Below, one piece after another: positions 7,790 through 17,153 of a stretch of DNA of 64,000 bases. Both the position numbers and the translations under genes were made by a program. Under the pieces are notes generated by a model. It had not been told where the DNA came from. It searched no databases and saw nothing but the letters and a program-made list of their open reading frames with translations. Positions within the stretch are counted from its first letter, which is position 1. The number at the start of each line of letters is the position of its first letter. This stretch comes from Streptomyces coffeae (GTDB lineage: Bacteria > Actinomycetota > Actinomycetes > Streptomycetales > Streptomycetaceae). Location: assembly GCF_016741875.1 (NCBI RefSeq), contig NZ_JAERRF010000023.1, positions 1-64,000 on the forward strand, written 5' to 3'.

Positions 7790-10700
7790 GCCTGCGTCTC
7801 TCCTTGCTGGGCGGAAACGTCGCTTCGGACGGCCTGGACGAGCTCTTCGAAGGACAGCTGCGAGAGGTCCGGGGGACCGGCGTCCTTCTCGTGACGCGGG
7901 CCGGTTCCAGCGTCGGGGGTACCCGCGGCGAACGGGGCAGACAGGGCGCTGGCCCTCCCCGGGCCGCCCGCGGCCGTGGTCGCCGGGGCGCCGGTTTCCG
8001 AATGCGGCAGCTTGAGGGCCGCGAGGATGTGGTCCGCCATGCGCGGGACTGTGGGGTGGTCGAGGGCAACCGTGGCCAGCAGGTCCACGCCTAGAGCGTG
8101 AGAGAGGCGGGTCCGCAGGTCGATCACCATGATCGAGTCCAGGCCCATGTCGGCGAAGCTGGTTTCGTCGTTGTCGGAGGCGGGCTCGCCGAGGGTCTCT
8201 CCGGCCGTCTCGCGGATGAACTCCTGCAGGGCCTCTGTGCGGGCGTCCGGGTCCAGGTCCCCTAGTCCCGCGCTGAACCAGCCCCGTGGCCGGTCGCCGG
8301 CTGTCACGGCGTCCCGCTCGGGGCCGGAGGCGAGGGAGGCGAGCAGCTGGGCCCTCGGATGCCCGCCCAATTCCGCGGTCCAGCGGGTTGGTGCGATGTC
8401 CACGGCGGTGATCCGTGCGGGCCCGTCGACCGGGGCATCCAATACGGCCGTCAGCACGGGTTCAGCCGCCTCATCGGTGAGGGGGCCGACGCCGATTCGG
8501 GTGGTGGACCGACGGACCGCCTCAGCTGCGGCCAGCCCGCCTTTCCCTTCTGGTATCCATGGCCCCCAGGCCACGGCGGTGGCGGGCACGCCCGTTGCGC
8601 GGAGTATCTCGGCCAGGCCGTTGAGGTAGCCGTTGGCCGCGGCGTATGGGGTCTGCCCGGCGGAGCCGAGGACTGCGGACGCCGAGGAGAAGAGAACGAA
8701 CGCGTCGAGCTCGTGGTCGCTCAGTGCCTCGGCGAGGGTCGCGGCGCCGTGCGCCTTGGCGGCGAATACCCGCTCGATGCTTTCCCGGTCTACGCGGGCG
8801 AAGGCGCGGTCGTCCGTGACTCCGGCCAAGTGCAGGACGAGGCGCAGGGGGTGCCCATCACCGGCTCTGGCGATGGCCCGGGCACAGTCGGCGGGCCTGG
8901 TGACGTCGCCGCGCACGAGGTGGACACGGGTGCCGGTGGCGGTGATCTCGGCGATCTGGCGCCGGGCCTCGTCGTCGGGCTCCGAGCGAGCCATCAGGGT
9001 GACCGCAGGGCAGCCGTGCCGCGCGAGGATGGCCGCGCTACTCAGTCCGAGCGCGCCCAGTCCGCCAGTGATCAAGACGGCGCCTGTGGGGCGGTCGGCG
9101 TCCGCGCCCGGCACGGCAGCGGGTACCAGGCGGGCGGCCTGGATGCCATCGGAACCGACCGCCAGCCGGGTCTCGGGGAGTCCGGCGTCGAGGCCGCGGC
9201 CGAGGGCGCCGAGCAGCGCGTCGGCGTCCCAGCCATCGGTGAGGGTGATCCGGATCAGCCGTCGGTCCGTCTCCTCAGCTTCAACGGAGGCCAGCAGTCC
9301 CCATAGGCTCTCGCGCACGGGGGCCTGCGCGGCGGTGCTGGAGGCCAGGACGGCGTAGGGCACGGCAGCCGGAACAGTTCGGAGGGTGGCGACGACGTCG
9401 AGCACGGCCTCGGCGGCCTCTCCAGGGTCGGTGTCGGCGCCTGGCTCGGCGAGGAAGCGGGCGTCGACGATCAGGTCGGCATCGGCCAGGCCGGCCGCGG
9501 CGAGGTCCGCCGCGGCCGGTCCGGCGGTCCGGCGGTCCGGGCTGTCCAGGCCAGGTGCGGTCACCCGGTGCCCGGCTTCCTGGGCGGCCTTCGCCAGCGC
9601 CCGGCCGACCTCAGTGCCCGAGCCGAGAACGACCAGGTGCCGAACGGACGGCTCCAGGGTGGCGGACTTCTGGGGGAGTTCGGTCCAGGCGAGGCCATAG
9701 GTGTGCTGGGTGCCTTGTCGGAGCGAGGCCTGGAGCAGCGAGCGGGAGGCGAGCCGGAACCGGAAGCCGTCCATGGCCAGTACGGTGGCGCCGGTGCCGT
9801 CGAAGATGTGCAGGTCTGCGGTCTCCACCTGGTGGAAGCCCGATTCGGGGGCGTCCCGCAGGACGGCCCGGACGTGGCCCCAGAGCGGTCGGCCGGGCAC
9901 CGGTCGGCCGGGGAACGAGACCCGGGCGGCGGCGAACGGGATGACCAGCGCCTGCTCCTGGCCGGCCGGTTCGGGGTCGCCCTCATGTACGGCGAAGCTG
10001 ACGGAACTCTGCAGGCAGGAGTCGAGCAGCCCGGGGTGGATTTGGTAATCCTCGGCGGGCTCGTTCATTTCATCGGGCCAGTCGAACCGGATCAGCGCCT
10101 CGTCACCGCGGATCCATGCGTCGCCGACCCAGCTGAACGAGGGCCCCAGGAGATAACCGATGCCCCGCAAATGGCGGTAGAAGGCCTCCCCGCTGAGGTG
10201 TCGGTCGGCTCCGGCGATGAACATCTCGGGATCGGGCGCGGCCCTCGGACCGCCCGGGTCATCGTTCAGGAGGCGGGCCGTCAGATGTTCCTGCCAGTGG
10301 CCGTGTTCGGGATCGAGCAGACTCTGTACGCTGACGGTGTGGGTGCCCGTGTCCCGGTCGGGTGCGCGCTCGATGACCTGGAGCTCGTAGCGTTCCCCAT
10401 CGTGCAGGACGAGGGCCCGCGGGAAGTGCAAGTCCTCCAAGACGACGTGGTCGCCATCGCTGCCAAGTGCGGAGAGCACCGTCGCGGTCTGCGAGGCGCC
10501 TGCTACCTGCACGGTGCCGAACAGACGGTGGTCGTCGAGGTGCGGCGGGTAGACGGTGCTGCGTTCGGTGACGAACACCCGGCCGGTCAGGGCGGGCGAA
10601 CGGAGCTCGGTGCCCCATGGCGGACCGGCCGGCGCAGCGGCGGATCCGGAGGCGGAAACGTCCGCAGCCTGTACTTCGGCCTGCGGGGCGGCCGTCCCCG

Positions 10701-13700
10701 GCTCCGCGCACCGCCAGTGGGCGCTGTCGGCGAACGGGTAAAGCGGGGCGTTGCCACGCTGGACGCGGCGCGGTGCCTGCATCGCCGCCCAGTCGATGTC
10801 CCCGCCTAGCTGGTAGAGAGCCTTCGCCGCGGCCGCCATGGCGGCCCGGTCTCCGCTGCCGCGAAGCAATGAGGGCACCAGCCGGGCGGTTTCACCGCCA
10901 GGGGCAAGTCCGCCTGACCGGACGAGGTTGACCAGGGTCCGGTCCGGCCCGATCTCCAGGCAGACGTCCACGTCCAGCGCGCCCAGCTGCCGGGCTCCGT
11001 CATGGAACCGGACGGGATTGCGGGCATGCTGGACCCAGTAGTCGGCGTCGAAGGTACCGGGTCCGGCGGGCTCCCCGGTCAGATTGGAAATCAGCGGGAC
11101 CTGCGGGTCGCCGAACTCCAGGGCGGCGGCGGCCTCGCGGAGCTCCGACCGTATCGGGTCGAGGAGCCGGGAGTGGAAGGCATGCGAGACGGTGAGGCGG
11201 GCGGTGCGCACCCCGTCCGCAGCCAGTTCACTGGCGAACCGGTCAATTTCCTCGGGCAGTCCGGCCACGACGGTCGACTCGGCTGTGTTGACAGCCGCGA
11301 CGTCAAGCAAGGTGCCCGTGATGCGCCGTAGCACTTCGGCCTCGGGTGCCTGTACGGCGAGCATGGCGCCGCGCTGGGTCCCCTGCATCAGCGCGGCTCG
11401 TCGGGCGATCAGTTGGAGTCCGGACGGAAGATCAGTAACCTCGGCGTGGACGGCTGCGGCGACCTCGCCGACGCTGTGGCCCATGACCACGGCGGGGGTG
11501 ACGCCCCAGGACTCCCAGAGTCCGGCGAGAGCCAGTTCCAGGGCGAACAGCGCCGGCTGGGTCACCCGTGTCTCGTTCACGGCGTTCGGGTCGTCGCCGT
11601 ACAGGGTGAGTTCCACGAGCGAGTTGCCGAGCAGCGGGGCGAGCCCGCGGTCGCATTCGTCGAAGATCTCTCGGAACACCGGTTCAGTCTCGTAGAGTTC
11701 GCGTCCCATGCCGAACCGCTGGCTGCCCTGTCCGGAGAACAGGAACGCGACTTTCGGCTGACCGGCCGGGCGGGCCGGTAGCGGGGTGGCGAGCTGGGCG
11801 GCCAGTTGCTCGCGGGTCCTACCGAGCAAGGCCCATCGGTGCGGAAAATGAGCGCGGCCGACGGTTGCCGCGGCTGCCAGGCCAGGCAGTTCTGTGTCCG
11901 AGGCCGCAGCCAGGCGCTGTTCCCAGGCGGCTGTGAGCCGTTCCAGGCCCGCCTCGTCGGGCGCGGAGAGGGGGATGAGGTGGGGGGGTCCGGCCGAATC
12001 GCCGTCGCTTGTGGCGTTGGGAGGTCCGGCCGGTGGCTCGGCGATGATCACGTGGGCGTTGGTGCCGGTGAGTCCGAAACCGGAGACTCCAGCCGCCCGC
12101 GGATTCCCGCCGGAACGCCAGGGCGTGGGGGTGTCCACCACCCTGACGTTCATTTCGGCCCAGTCCACGTGCGGGTTGGGTTCCGCGAAGTGGAGGTTGG
12201 CCGGGATGAGATCGTGTCTCAGCGCGAGGACGGTCTTGATGACGGCGGCCATGCCGGCGGCCGACTCGCAGTGACCGATGTTGCTCTTGATGGAGCCGAC
12301 GTGCAGCGGCTCCCCGGGCTTGCGACCGGGCCCCAGAACTCGCCAGGCGGCGCCCAACTCGATGGGATCGCCGAGGGCGGTCCCTGTTCCGTGTGCCTCC
12401 AGATAGGAGATCTGCGATCCATCGAGGGAGGCGTCACCGAGAGCCTCGGCGAGCAGGCTCTGCTGGGCGGTGCCGCTCGGGGCCGTGAGCCCGGACGAGG
12501 CGCCGTCCTGATTGACAGCGGTGCCGCGGATCACCGCGAGCACCCGGTCCCCGTCGCGCTCGGCGTCGGAGAGCCGCTTGAGGATCAGGACGCCGCAGCC
12601 CTCGGCCCGGACGAACCCGTTGGCGTCGGCGGAGAAGGTACGGCAGCGTCCATCGGGTGACAACATGTGAGCCCTGCTGGCGGAGACGGAGGCCATCGGG
12701 TCGAGGATGACGTTGACGCCGCCCGCGAGAACCGCGTCGGACTCCCTGCTGCGCAGTGACCGGACGCCCAGGTGCAGAGCCACCAGGGAGGAGGAACAGG
12801 CAGTGTCCACGGCCAGCGCGGGGCCGCGGAGCCCGAGGGTGTAGGACAGTCGGCCCGCGGCGGCGTTGAGCGAGGTGCCGGTGCTGTAGTAGGCGTCGAG
12901 CCCGTCAGCGCCTGGTGCGGCCAGCACACGGGCATAGTCGGCATAGCTGATGCCGATGAACACCCCGGTGCGGCTGCCGCGAAGGGAGTGAGGGGCGATG
13001 CCGGCATCCTCCAAGGCGTGCCAGGAGGACTCCAGCAGGAGCCGCTGCTGCGGGTCGAGGTTCTCTGCCTCTCGGGCGGGGATGCCGAAGAAGGAGGCGT
13101 CGAAGCGAGCGATGTCCTTCAGGAAGCCGCCCTGGTCGGTGGTGATGCGGCCGGGCGCGGTGCCGTCGCCGTGGAAAGCCACACGGTCGTAGCGGCCTTC
13201 GGGGAGGCTGCCGACGGCGTCGCGGCCCTCGTGCAGCAGGTCCCACAGTTCCTCGACGGAGTCGGTCTGCGGGAACCGGCCTGCCATACCGACGATGGCG
13301 ATTGGTTCGGCTCCGGGCTGCTCCTCCTCCGTGCCCCGCTGCTGCTGGTCCCAGGCGGCAGTGGCGGACGCCGGTACGGCTGGTGCGGAGGCAGCCGCAG
13401 GGCCGGGCATCGGGACGGTCGCGGGCACGATGGTCGGGGCCTTCGGGTCCTCCGGAGCCGCGGTCAGGATGTAGTCCGTGATCCGGGCGATGGTCGGGTG
13501 GTCGAAGACGTCGGCCGCGCGCAGCGACACTTCGAACGCCTGCGCAAGCCTGTCCACCAGGTCCACGGCCATGATGGAGTCCAGGCCGAGGTCGAAGAAC
13601 CCCGCATCGTCCCGGACTGCCCTGGCTGAGTCAAAACCGAGCTGCGCGGCGACGATCCGAGCGGTGTGGGCACGGGCCGCGGCAGTCCGTCGCCGCTCCG

Positions 13701-16700
13701 GCAAGGCGGCCAGCTCAGCTGCGACGGAGGGTTCGAGCACAGCCCGCACAGCCTGGAGCGTGCCCCTCGCTGCGTCAGCAAGCTCCTCGGCCTTCATAGC
13801 CGCGAACAGGCCGCGCGGGCGGATCCGCGACATGACCGACCGGAACCGGGCGAGGTCCAGCGGGCAGACGACCAGATGCCCGGCGGCCCCGGCAGGCACG
13901 GCCAGAGCGGCCCGGCCTGCCCTCGCGTCCAGGGCACCCACCCCCACTCGGGCGAAGGTCTCCCGGGACGCAGCGTCGGCCATACCCGACTGGCCAAGGT
14001 CCCAAGGGCCGTACGCGAGGGAGGCCGCGGGCAACCCCAGCCCGGCCCGGTGCGCTACCAGGGCATCCAGGCCACCGTTGGCCGCCGAGTAGGCAGCGCA
14101 GCGCTCGCTGCCCCAGATTGCGGAGACCGACGAAACAGTGACGAAGAAGTCCAGCGGCCAGTCCAGCGAGGCTCGGTGCAGCAGCCAGGCTCCGACAAAT
14201 TTGCCGCGCAGCGAGGACTCGAAGGCGGCGGTGTCGGTCTCCGCGGCCGGTGTGCGCTCCAGGGCGCCGGCGGCGTGCAGCACGCCGCGTACGGGGGGCA
14301 TTCCGTCCAGCCCAGTAAGCGCCGACGCGACGGCTTCGGGGGTGTCGCAGCCGCCGGCCCGGTACACGGAGCGCACGCCGGCGGCTTCGAACCTGGCGAG
14401 CAGTTCCTGTGCCTCGGCAGGGAGTTCGGCCTCTTCCCGGCGGCCGATCAGAAGCAGGTTGCGGGCGCCGCGGGCGACGAGTTCGGCGGTCAGCTCGCGG
14501 CCGACGCCGCCGAGCGCCCCCGTTACCACGTAGGTGGCATCGGCTACGGGCGCTAGCGGTACTGCGGGGTCCTGGGCCACAGTCAGTCGGGCGACCAAGG
14601 CGGCTCCGCCACGGATTGCGACCCGATCCTCAGCAGGCTGGGCATCGGCGGTGGCATCGGCCTCCCGTACGACGAAATGCAGCAGGGCATCGAGGTCTGC
14701 AGCATCTGGTTCGGCCGGCAGATCGGCCACGCCACCCCAGGCTCCGCCCAGTTCCAGGCCGAGGATGGGGGCCAAGCCGTGCAGCAGCCCGTGGTCGGTC
14801 GCGGCCACGCGGTCGTGGGGGCCGGTCCGGCAGGCGGTCCGGGTGAGGACGAACACCCGGTGCCCGGCCCTGTCCCGGTCGAGCGCAGCGACGGCGTCGG
14901 TGACGGCCGCGCAGAGGGCGGCGCCCGGCCTGGCCGGCTCGGAGTCCGCAGGCGGGCCCTCAGGCAGGGTGGAGGCGCGCAAGGCCAGCAGCAGCGGGAT
15001 GGGGTCCTGTCCAGTCGGTGCGTGAGCCTCCCTGACGGCGGCCCACCCGGCCGCGTCCTGGGGAAGTTCGGCATGCGTCCACCCAGCGGGCAGGGCGGGT
15101 GCAGACGGGGCAAGCACAGTCCCGGTCAGTCCCAGTCCAGCGGCGCGTCCGGCTAGGGCGGCGAGCAGGGAATCGTCGTCGCCGGCCAGGAGCACAGTTC
15201 GACCGGGTCCGGCCGAGGCCGGGAGTTCCAGGCCCTGCCACGCAACCTCGTACGCTGGGGTGGTGTCGGCCAGGGTCCCGTTCTCGGCACCGATCGTGAG
15301 ACCAGTCCCAGTGCCGGTCGTGGAGTGCGGGGCAAACCGCTGCCGCTGCCACGGGTATCCGGGCAAGTCGAGAAGGCGGCGAGGCAGCCCGGCGGCGGGG
15401 TGCGGGGCGTCCCGGTCCGACTGGTCCTGGACCTCGGCGACCATCACGTCGGGGGAGGCCACCCCCGCGGCGACGGCGCGCAGGGCGGTCGCCGCGGCGC
15501 GCGGGCCATCGGCCGTGACGACGGCCCGTACGTCGAGCCGGGTGCGGCCGGCGGTCACGGTGTACGCGAACGCTGGGTAGTCGGCAGGAGCGAGGCCGTC
15601 CAGGACCTCGGCGTACTTCGTTGCGCGAGCTCGCAAGGCCTCGACGGTCTTCGCGGAGACCTCGAAGCCTGTGACCTGCTGTGGCGAGTCCGCCGCGCCG
15701 TCTGCGGCGTCCGCCCCCGACGGCGGTTGCGGCAACTCGTCGGGCAGCAGCGGCCCGACGACGGCGTGCGCGTTGGTGCCGCTCATCCCGAAGGAGCTGA
15801 CCGAGGCGCAGTCGCCTGAGCGCGGGGACCAGTCCTCGAGCTCGGCGGGGACTGCCATGCCAGTGCCGGACAGATCGATGCGCGGATTGAGGTGGCGGAA
15901 GTGGACGACTGGTGGGATCTGGCGGCGTGCCACGCACAGCATCGCTTTGATCAGGCCCGCGACCCCGGCGGTCCCTTCCAGGTGACCGAAGTTGGTCTTT
16001 ACCGCGCCGACCGGCAAGGGCGCTCCGCCGTTGCGACGCCCCAGGGCGGTGGCCAACGCGTCCATCTCGATCGGGTCGCCCAGAGCGGTGCCCGTGCCGT
16101 GCGTCTCGGCGTAGCCAACGGCCGAGGGGTCCAGGCCGGCATCGGCGAGCGCCGACTCGATGAGTGACACCTGGGCCAGGACGTTGGGGGCAGTAAAGCC
16201 GCTTGAGCGCCCGTCTTGGTTGACGGAAGTGCCCCGGATCACGCCGAGCACGCGGTCCCCGTCGGCCAGCGCGTGGTCGAGGCGCTTGAGCAGCACCACG
16301 CCGACACCCTCGCCGCGCGTGAAGCCGTTCGCGCGGGAGTCGAAGGTCTTGCACAGACCGTCCGGGGACAGCGAACGGGTCTCCTGTACCAGACGCATGG
16401 TCTGTGGAGACATGATCAGGTTGGCGCCCGCGGCGAGGGCGATCCTGCATTCCCCCTTGCGCAGAGCCTGCACCGCCAAGTGCACGGCGACCAGCGAGGA
16501 GGAGCAGGCCGTGTCGACGGTCATGGCCGGGCCAGTCAGGCCCAGGGCGTAGGCGACGCGGCCGGCGGCGAAGTTGTGGCCGTTGCCGGTGGCCCAGTAG
16601 GCGTCGGGTTCGCCTTCGCACCATTCCCGGTAGTCCTGCCACATGACGCCGAGGTAGAGCCCGGCGCGGGCCTCGGCCAGGACGTCGGCCTGCACACCGG

Positions 16701-17094
16701 CGTGCTCCATGGCCTCCCAGGCCACTTCGAGCAGGAGTCGGTGCTGCGGGTCGAGGTGGCGGGCCTCGCGGGGGCTGATCCCGAAGAACTCGGCGTCGAA
16801 GTCAAGGACTTCATCAAGGAAGCCACCGCGCTGCGGCAGTCCGTCCCAGGCGTCGGCGAAGGGCCCCTTACGATGCTCGGGCATGGGCCGTACGGCGTCG
16901 CGGCCCTCGGCAAGCGCGGCCCAGTATCCGTCGAGATCCTCGATGCCGCCAGGCAGCCGGAGTCCCGCCCCGATGATCGCGACAGGCTGGTTGCCATGCC
17001 GTTCGCCGAGTTGCTGACGAAGGCTCCGGATGGTGTCCATGGCCCGGGTAAGGGGCGTCTGCTTGCCTCCTCCGGAGGCGCTTTTTTCAGGCAT
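7786..17094 (-). CDS. Type I PKS, modules 2 and 3: KS-KR-ACP / KS-AT-DH-KR-ACP
   Basis: A 3102-residue protein. Module 2: KS about 35-450 (Cys197, His332, His371), then a degenerate linker ending in LPGYPWQRQRF where an AT should be, KR about 852-1040 (TGALGGVG, Tyr1002), ACP Ser1173. Module 3: KS about 1263-1685 (Cys1433, His1568, His1608), AT about 1780-2075 with GHSVG (Ser1874) and HAFH (1971-1974), which predicts malonyl-CoA, DH about 2160-2450 (His2189, DSCLQ Asp2358/Gln2362; the usual Pro of HxxxGxxxxP is Ala), KR about 2670-2850, ACP Ser2987. A short acidic tail may dock to the next protein. Module 3 gives a malonyl-derived trans double bond per pass, so iterative use would build the polyene. 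The ATG has AAGGAA 6 bases upstream. An in-frame GTG at 17157 overlaps the upstream stop (GTGA) and would add 21 residues. Confidence 0.92.
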   Translation of the reverse strand: MPEKSASGGGKQTPLTRAMDTIRSLRQQLGERHGNQPVAIIGAGLRLPGGIEDLDGYWAALAEGRDAVRPMPEHRKGPFADAWDGLPQRGGFLDEVLDFDAEFFGISPREARHLDPQHRLLLEVAWEAMEHAGVQADVLAEARAGLYLGVMWQDYREWCEGEPDAYWATGNGHNFAAGRVAYALGLTGPAMTVDTACSSSLVAVHLAVQALRKGECRIALAAGANLIMSPQTMRLVQETRSLSPDGLCKTFDSRANGFTRGEGVGVVLLKRLDHALADGDRVLGVIRGTSVNQDGRSSGFTAPNVLAQVSLIESALADAGLDPSAVGYAETHGTGTALGDPIEMDALATALGRRNGGAPLPVGAVKTNFGHLEGTAGVAGLIKAMLCVARRQIPPVVHFRHLNPRIDLSGTGMAVPAELEDWSPRSGDCASVSSFGMSGTNAHAVVGPLLPDELPQPPSGADAADGAADSPQQVTGFEVSAKTVEALRARATKYAEVLDGLAPADYPAFAYTVTAGRTRLDVRAVVTADGPRAAATALRAVAAGVASPDVMVAEVQDQSDRDAPHPAAGLPRRLLDLPGYPWQRQRFAPHSTTGTGTGLTIGAENGTLADTTPAYEVAWQGLELPASAGPGRTVLLAGDDDSLLAALAGRAAGLGLTGTVLAPSAPALPAGWTHAELPQDAAGWAAVREAHAPTGQDPIPLLLALRASTLPEGPPADSEPARPGAALCAAVTDAVAALDRDRAGHRVFVLTRTACRTGPHDRVAATDHGLLHGLAPILGLELGGAWGGVADLPAEPDAADLDALLHFVVREADATADAQPAEDRVAIRGGAALVARLTVAQDPAVPLAPVADATYVVTGALGGVGRELTAELVARGARNLLLIGRREEAELPAEAQELLARFEAAGVRSVYRAGGCDTPEAVASALTGLDGMPPVRGVLHAAGALERTPAAETDTAAFESSLRGKFVGAWLLHRASLDWPLDFFVTVSSVSAIWGSERCAAYSAANGGLDALVAHRAGLGLPAASLAYGPWDLGQSGMADAASRETFARVGVGALDARAGRAALAVPAGAAGHLVVCPLDLARFRSVMSRIRPRGLFAAMKAEELADAARGTLQAVRAVLEPSVAAELAALPERRRTAAARAHTARIVAAQLGFDSARAVRDDAGFFDLGLDSIMAVDLVDRLAQAFEVSLRAADVFDHPTIARITDYILTAAPEDPKAPTIVPATVPMPGPAAASAPAVPASATAAWDQQQRGTEEEQPGAEPIAIVGMAGRFPQTDSVEELWDLLHEGRDAVGSLPEGRYDRVAFHGDGTAPGRITTDQGGFLKDIARFDASFFGIPAREAENLDPQQRLLLESSWHALEDAGIAPHSLRGSRTGVFIGISYADYARVLAAPGADGLDAYYSTGTSLNAAAGRLSYTLGLRGPALAVDTACSSSLVALHLGVRSLRSRESDAVLAGGVNVILDPMASVSASRAHMLSPDGRCRTFSADANGFVRAEGCGVLILKRLSDAERDGDRVLAVIRGTAVNQDGASSGLTAPSGTAQQSLLAEALGDASLDGSQISYLEAHGTGTALGDPIELGAAWRVLGPGRKPGEPLHVGSIKSNIGHCESAAGMAAVIKTVLALRHDLIPANLHFAEPNPHVDWAEMNVRVVDTPTPWRSGGNPRAAGVSGFGLTGTNAHVIIAEPPAGPPNATSDGDSAGPPHLIPLSAPDEAGLERLTAAWEQRLAAASDTELPGLAAAATVGRAHFPHRWALLGRTREQLAAQLATPLPARPAGQPKVAFLFSGQGSQRFGMGRELYETEPVFREIFDECDRGLAPLLGNSLVELTLYGDDPNAVNETRVTQPALFALELALAGLWESWGVTPAVVMGHSVGEVAAAVHAEVTDLPSGLQLIARRAALMQGTQRGAMLAVQAPEAEVLRRITGTLLDVAAVNTAESTVVAGLPEEIDRFASELAADGVRTARLTVSHAFHSRLLDPIRSELREAAAALEFGDPQVPLISNLTGEPAGPGTFDADYWVQHARNPVRFHDGARQLGALDVDVCLEIGPDRTLVNLVRSGGLAPGGETARLVPSLLRGSGDRAAMAAAAKALYQLGGDIDWAAMQAPRRVQRGNAPLYPFADSAHWRCAEPGTAAPQAEVQAADVSASGSAAAPAGPPWGTELRSPALTGRVFVTERSTVYPPHLDDHRLFGTVQVAGASQTATVLSALGSDGDHVVLEDLHFPRALVLHDGERYELQVIERAPDRDTGTHTVSVQSLLDPEHGHWQEHLTARLLNDDPGGPRAAPDPEMFIAGADRHLSGEAFYRHLRGIGYLLGPSFSWVGDAWIRGDEALIRFDWPDEMNEPAEDYQIHPGLLDSCLQSSVSFAVHEGDPEPAGQEQALVIPFAAARVSFPGRPVPGRPLWGHVRAVLRDAPESGFHQVETADLHIFDGTGATVLAMDGFRFRLASRSLLQASLRQGTQHTYGLAWTELPQKSATLEPSVRHLVVLGSGTEVGRALAKAAQEAGHRVTAPGLDSPDRRTAGPAAADLAAAGLADADLIVDARFLAEPGADTDPGEAAEAVLDVVATLRTVPAAVPYAVLASSTAAQAPVRESLWGLLASVEAEETDRRLIRITLTDGWDADALLGALGRGLDAGLPETRLAVGSDGIQAARLVPAAVPGADADRPTGAVLITGGLGALGLSSAAILARHGCPAVTLMARSEPDDEARRQIAEITATGTRVHLVRGDVTRPADCARAIARAGDGHPLRLVLHLAGVTDDRAFARVDRESIERVFAAKAHGAATLAEALSDHELDAFVLFSSASAVLGSAGQTPYAAANGYLNGLAEILRATGVPATAVAWGPWIPEGKGGLAAAEAVRRSTTRIGVGPLTDEAAEPVLTAVLDAPVDGPARITAVDIAPTRWTAELGGHPRAQLLASLASGPERDAVTAGDRPRGWFSAGLGDLDPDARTEALQEFIRETAGETLGEPASDNDETSFADMGLDSIMVIDLRTRLSHALGVDLLATVALDHPTVPRMADHILAALKLPHSETGAPATTAAGGPGRASALSAPFAAGTPDAGTGPRHEKDAGPPDLSQLSFEELVQAVRSDVSAQQGETQA

Positions 17095-17153
17095 CGGGGT
17101 TCCTTGCGGTTGTGACGGGGCGGGGATCGAGGGGCGGCCGAACGGAGCGGCGG

